Source: IDS-8 sp040902105 (lineage in GTDB: Bacteria > Pseudomonadota > Gammaproteobacteria > Steroidobacterales > Woeseiaceae). Taken from it: a DNA stretch of 64,000 bases. The position numbers and the translations under genes were made by a program. The notes under the pieces were generated by a model that saw only the letters and a program-made list of their open reading frames with translations, was not told the origin of the DNA and searched no databases. Shown piece by piece: positions 61,699 to 64,000 of the stretch; the stretch's first letter is position 1; the number at the start of each line of letters is the position of its first letter. The stretch is taken from the NCBI GenBank assembly GCA_040902105.1, contig JBBDXW010000071.1, forward strand, positions 1 to 64,000. Reading direction: 5' to 3'.

Positions 61699-62295
61699 AT
61701 GAACATCGGCATTCCGCTCCGGGAACTCGGCGCCGTGGACTGCACGGCGCTATGCGAAGCCGTGCTCGCCCAGGAAGATCCGGTCTGGCAGGAGGACAGG
61801 TACCGGCAGGAAGCCTTCGAGGTCCACCACGCGACTCAGTCAATCGTCCTGTTGTTCGTCGACATCGACCGCTGGCCCGACATCATCGTCAAAAAGGAAC
61901 CGGGCTGGCCGCGTCTTGCGGACGTGGCCCTGCCGCTGATGAACGACATCATCAGCAGACACTACGAGCCCGGCGGCACCGTCATTCGCGCGATGGCCGC
62001 GAAGCTCGTCGCCGGCGGTAAGATCACGCCGCACGTCGACCGGCACCCGTCGTTTCATTCCGGCCATCGCATCCACGTGCCGATTTCGACCAATCCCCGC
62101 GTCCGCTTCATGATCGACGGTCAGCCCTTCCAGCTCAAGGTTGGCGAGGCTTACGAGATCAATAACCAGATGACGCATTCCGTCATGAACAAGGGCGGCG
62201 AGGACCGCATCACGTTCATCTTCGATTACGTGCCTCGCGAGCGGGTCGCCGGTATCACGAGCTCGACCAACGGATACCGCGTCATAGATTCGTAG
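61699..62295 (+). CDS. Aspartyl/asparaginyl beta-hydroxylase-like dioxygenase
   Basis: 198 residues with the Asp/Asn hydroxylase cupin: GGKITPHVDRHPSF supplies the first metal ligand, HRIHVPISTNPRVRF the second-shell Arg and His, and GEAYEINNQMTHSVMNKG the distal His. This is a Fe(II)/2-oxoglutarate-type fold. It is convergent with the TPR-sulfotransferase, ending four bases from it. Such hydroxylases and TPR-sulfotransferases often lie together, possibly acting on the same secreted product. Confidence 0.85.
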   Translation: MNIGIPLRELGAVDCTALCEAVLAQEDPVWQEDRYRQEAFEVHHATQSIVLLFVDIDRWPDIIVKKEPGWPRLADVALPLMNDIISRHYEPGGTVIRAMAAKLVAGGKITPHVDRHPSFHSGHRIHVPISTNPRVRFMIDGQPFQLKVGEAYEINNQMTHSVMNKGGEDRITFIFDYVPRERVAGITSSTNGYRVIDS

Positions 62296-62298
62296 TTT

Positions 62299-64000
62299 TC
62301 AACGAAAGTGAACTTGCGATCCGACACCGGAAGAAAGGGCGGGTGCAAGGATTTCCTTCAGCGGGCCCAACTTCGGTTCGTAGTGCTTCCAATAGCCGAC
62401 CGCGTCTTCGTAGATCGGCTCGCGCACCTGCTCCGAGCTGGCCGTGTTGACCTGCCGCTGGCTCTCGTGAAAGCGCAGGCAGCGCTCGTCGAACTTAAGC
62501 CCGCAGTGCGCTAGCAGTCGGCGAACCTGCCCCTCCAGATCGCGGACGATGTCCTCGTAGTGCACGGTCAGGATCCGGCCGGGCATGACCCGCTCCCAGT
62601 GCCGCATGACGCGCAGGTACTCCTGGTAATACTCGCCGAGCTCCGAGAGGTCGTAGCTCTGGTTCTTGCCTTGTGCGAAGAGCTGGCGGTAGTTGGCCAC
62701 ACAGGTATCGAGCGCGTTGCGACGCGCGTCGATGAAAACGGCCTCCGGCAACATCAGCCGGATGAATCCGAGATGCCCGAAGTTGGCCGGCATCTTGTCG
62801 GTGAAGCAAAAGGTCTTCGCGCTGCGGTGTGCGAGCGTGTGCCGGAGGTATTCGTCGCCGAACGCAAGCCAGTCGTCCGTCGACAGCTCAGCGACGATCT
62901 CGGGGTACTGCGCGCCACCTTCCCGATTCTTGCCGAGTTCCGCAGTCAGCATGATGACGTAAGGGAGTTCGCCGCAGCCTTCGACGTCGCCGTGGCACGC
63001 GAGAATCTGCTCTATCAGCGTCGACCCTGAACGCGGTACGCCCGTGATGAAAATCGGTCTGACCGCCCGTCCGCCGCCGGCCGATCCGACCCTCGCCAGG
63101 AGGCCCTCGCCGAACACGCGAAGCCGCACGTCATGCTGCGCTTCGAGCTCGACGGGGTCGTAGGCGACCGCGCGGCGCTTGGCCTCGTTCGCCGTCTCGT
63201 AGTACGCCCACGCCTGCTCGTAGTCGCCCTCTTTCTCGCAGGCGCGGGCCATCGCGAACCTGAGCGCAATGGCCGAATCCGAGCCGGGCTCCGCCTCGGC
63301 GAGCCGACGGCGCATTGTTTCCCGTTCGGATTCCGTGAACGCAAGCCCCCGGAACGTTGCCAGCGACCACCATGCGTCACCGAGATCCGGCCGGACTGCC
63401 GTGCACCGCCGGTAGGCCGCAATCGACTCCTCCCGCCGGCCGTGGATGCGAAGCATATGACCGCGGCCGAGCAACGCGCGCGGATCGTCAGGATGCGGCT
63501 TAAGGACGCTGTCGTACGCGGCCAGCGCTTCCGTCGACCGTCCGACGATGGACAGGGTATCGGCCAGGGCCTGATGGAGATCCGCGGCGCCCGGCTGGAT
63601 CGTTACGGCCGTCTTCAGCGTCGCGACGGCTTCGCGAAACCTGCTGCGCTCCAGGAGAAACCATGCCAAGTCCCTGTGCGCGGGGAGAAAGTCCGGCGCG
63701 ATGCGCATCACGCGCCGCAGCAGGCCTTCGGCAGCGGCGTCGCGGCGGCCGTCAACGCAGATACGTGCCAGCAGCCGCATCGCGTGAATATTGCGCGGCT
63801 CCTTCGCCAGAATCTCGCCGCAGATGGTCTCGGCGCGATCGGTCTTTCCGGCAAGAACAAGCTGCGCCGCCTCCGATAGCGCCTTTCCGTCGGGCGAGAG
63901 CGCCAGGAACCGTCCCCTGGCGATCTCCGCTTCTTCGCGGCGGCCGCTCCGCTCGAGAGCCGTCGCCAGTCCGTAGAACGCAGATGCCTGCCGGGGATCG
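62299..64000 (-). CDS. TPR-sulfotransferase, 5' end outside window
   Basis: The frame is open to the right edge (the ATG at 63780 is internal; TPR sequence continues upstream as LATALERSGRREEAEIARGR). Several TPR motifs are followed by a sulfotransferase domain with the PAPS loop ITGVPRSGSTLIEQIL and DARRNALDTCVANYRQLF. It is related in layout to the protein at 32161 but clearly diverged. Substrate unknown. Confidence 0.87.
   Translation of the reverse strand, partial: DPRQASAFYGLATALERSGRREEAEIARGRFLALSPDGKALSEAAQLVLAGKTDRAETICGEILAKEPRNIHAMRLLARICVDGRRDAAAEGLLRRVMRIAPDFLPAHRDLAWFLLERSRFREAVATLKTAVTIQPGAADLHQALADTLSIVGRSTEALAAYDSVLKPHPDDPRALLGRGHMLRIHGRREESIAAYRRCTAVRPDLGDAWWSLATFRGLAFTESERETMRRRLAEAEPGSDSAIALRFAMARACEKEGDYEQAWAYYETANEAKRRAVAYDPVELEAQHDVRLRVFGEGLLARVGSAGGGRAVRPIFITGVPRSGSTLIEQILACHGDVEGCGELPYVIMLTAELGKNREGGAQYPEIVAELSTDDWLAFGDEYLRHTLAHRSAKTFCFTDKMPANFGHLGFIRLMLPEAVFIDARRNALDTCVANYRQLFAQGKNQSYDLSELGEYYQEYLRVMRHWERVMPGRILTVHYEDIVRDLEGQVRRLLAHCGLKFDERCLRFHESQRQVNTASSEQVREPIYEDAVGYWKHYEPKLGPLKEILAPALSSGVGSQVHFR

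Noticed and set aside
1..64000. CRISPR array, rRNA operon, replication origin or complete prophage
   Set aside because: No regularly spaced short repeats, no rRNA sequence, no DnaA-box cluster recognised, and no phage structural, terminase or lysis genes.

Overview
The window looks like accessory DNA of a GC-rich gammaproteobacterium. The evidence is a UPF0149/YecA-type protein, TonB-dependent receptors paired with TPR-sulfotransferases, TolB-type propellers and winged-helix regulators, and many small toxin-antitoxin (TA) modules. I cannot name a genus. It opens with the 3' part of a tRNA-Phe gene, immediately followed by a tyrosine-recombinase block, so it is the left end of a tRNA-integrated island.

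The main structural feature is a repeated non-coding module near 21.4, 24.9, 28.5, 47.6 and 59.4 kb. It contains two GCGTGA motifs 11 bp apart, a TGCAT/ATGCA hairpin, a conserved CCCGGTAACTGGTTGAAA-like block and a CTGAAAA core that matches the tRNA-Phe anticodon loop. At 28.6 kb the module is followed by a decayed copy of the tRNA 3' end and a remnant of an integrase 3' end. I read the window as several elements accreted at one tRNA-Phe site.

Region 1 (0-21.4 kb): an integrase operon; a small lipoprotein; a 906-residue fusion of winged helix, membrane anchor, sulfatase-modifying domain and alpha/beta hydrolase; then a defence/TA zone. That zone holds a DUF1778 antitoxin with a broken GNAT toxin, an Xre-RES pair facing a second Xre-type antitoxin, a truncated restriction helicase, an AbiE-like pair with a truncated toxin, a DUF3800 protein with a HEPN-like partner, and a TIR protein followed by a zinc-ribbon ORF and a 64-residue ORF.

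Region 2 (21.4-29.6 kb): an ankyrin protein, a chimeric pseudogene, FmdB and YecA zinc proteins, two metallophosphoesterases, a DUF433/DUF5615 TA pair and a HigB/HigA-type pair.

Region 3 (29.6-47.6 kb): a truncated metallo-beta-lactamase-fold gene, a hydrolase lipoprotein and an MpaB-type oxygenase. These are followed by a coherent cluster for D-amino-acid compounds: TonB receptor with TPR-sulfotransferase, Lrp regulator, serine hydrolase, PLP enzyme, DgcN, DgcA, N-acyl-D-amino-acid deacylase, a small membrane protein and an NhaC-type transporter. A TolB-like propeller protein ends the region.

Region 4 (47.7-59.4 kb): a second metabolic cluster with an AraC regulator, a TrpA-like lyase without TrpB, an FGGY sugar kinase, an MFS transporter, a flavin monooxygenase, an SDR, a multiply frameshifted FAD oxidoreductase and a TonB receptor. 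Several genes overlap by 4-8 nt. The pathway is not one I recognise. Region 5 (59.4-64 kb): a pRiA4b ORF-3-like protein, a second DUF433/DUF5615 pair with a broken toxin, a VapC fragment, an aspartyl/asparaginyl hydroxylase-like protein and a second TPR-sulfotransferase that runs off the right edge.
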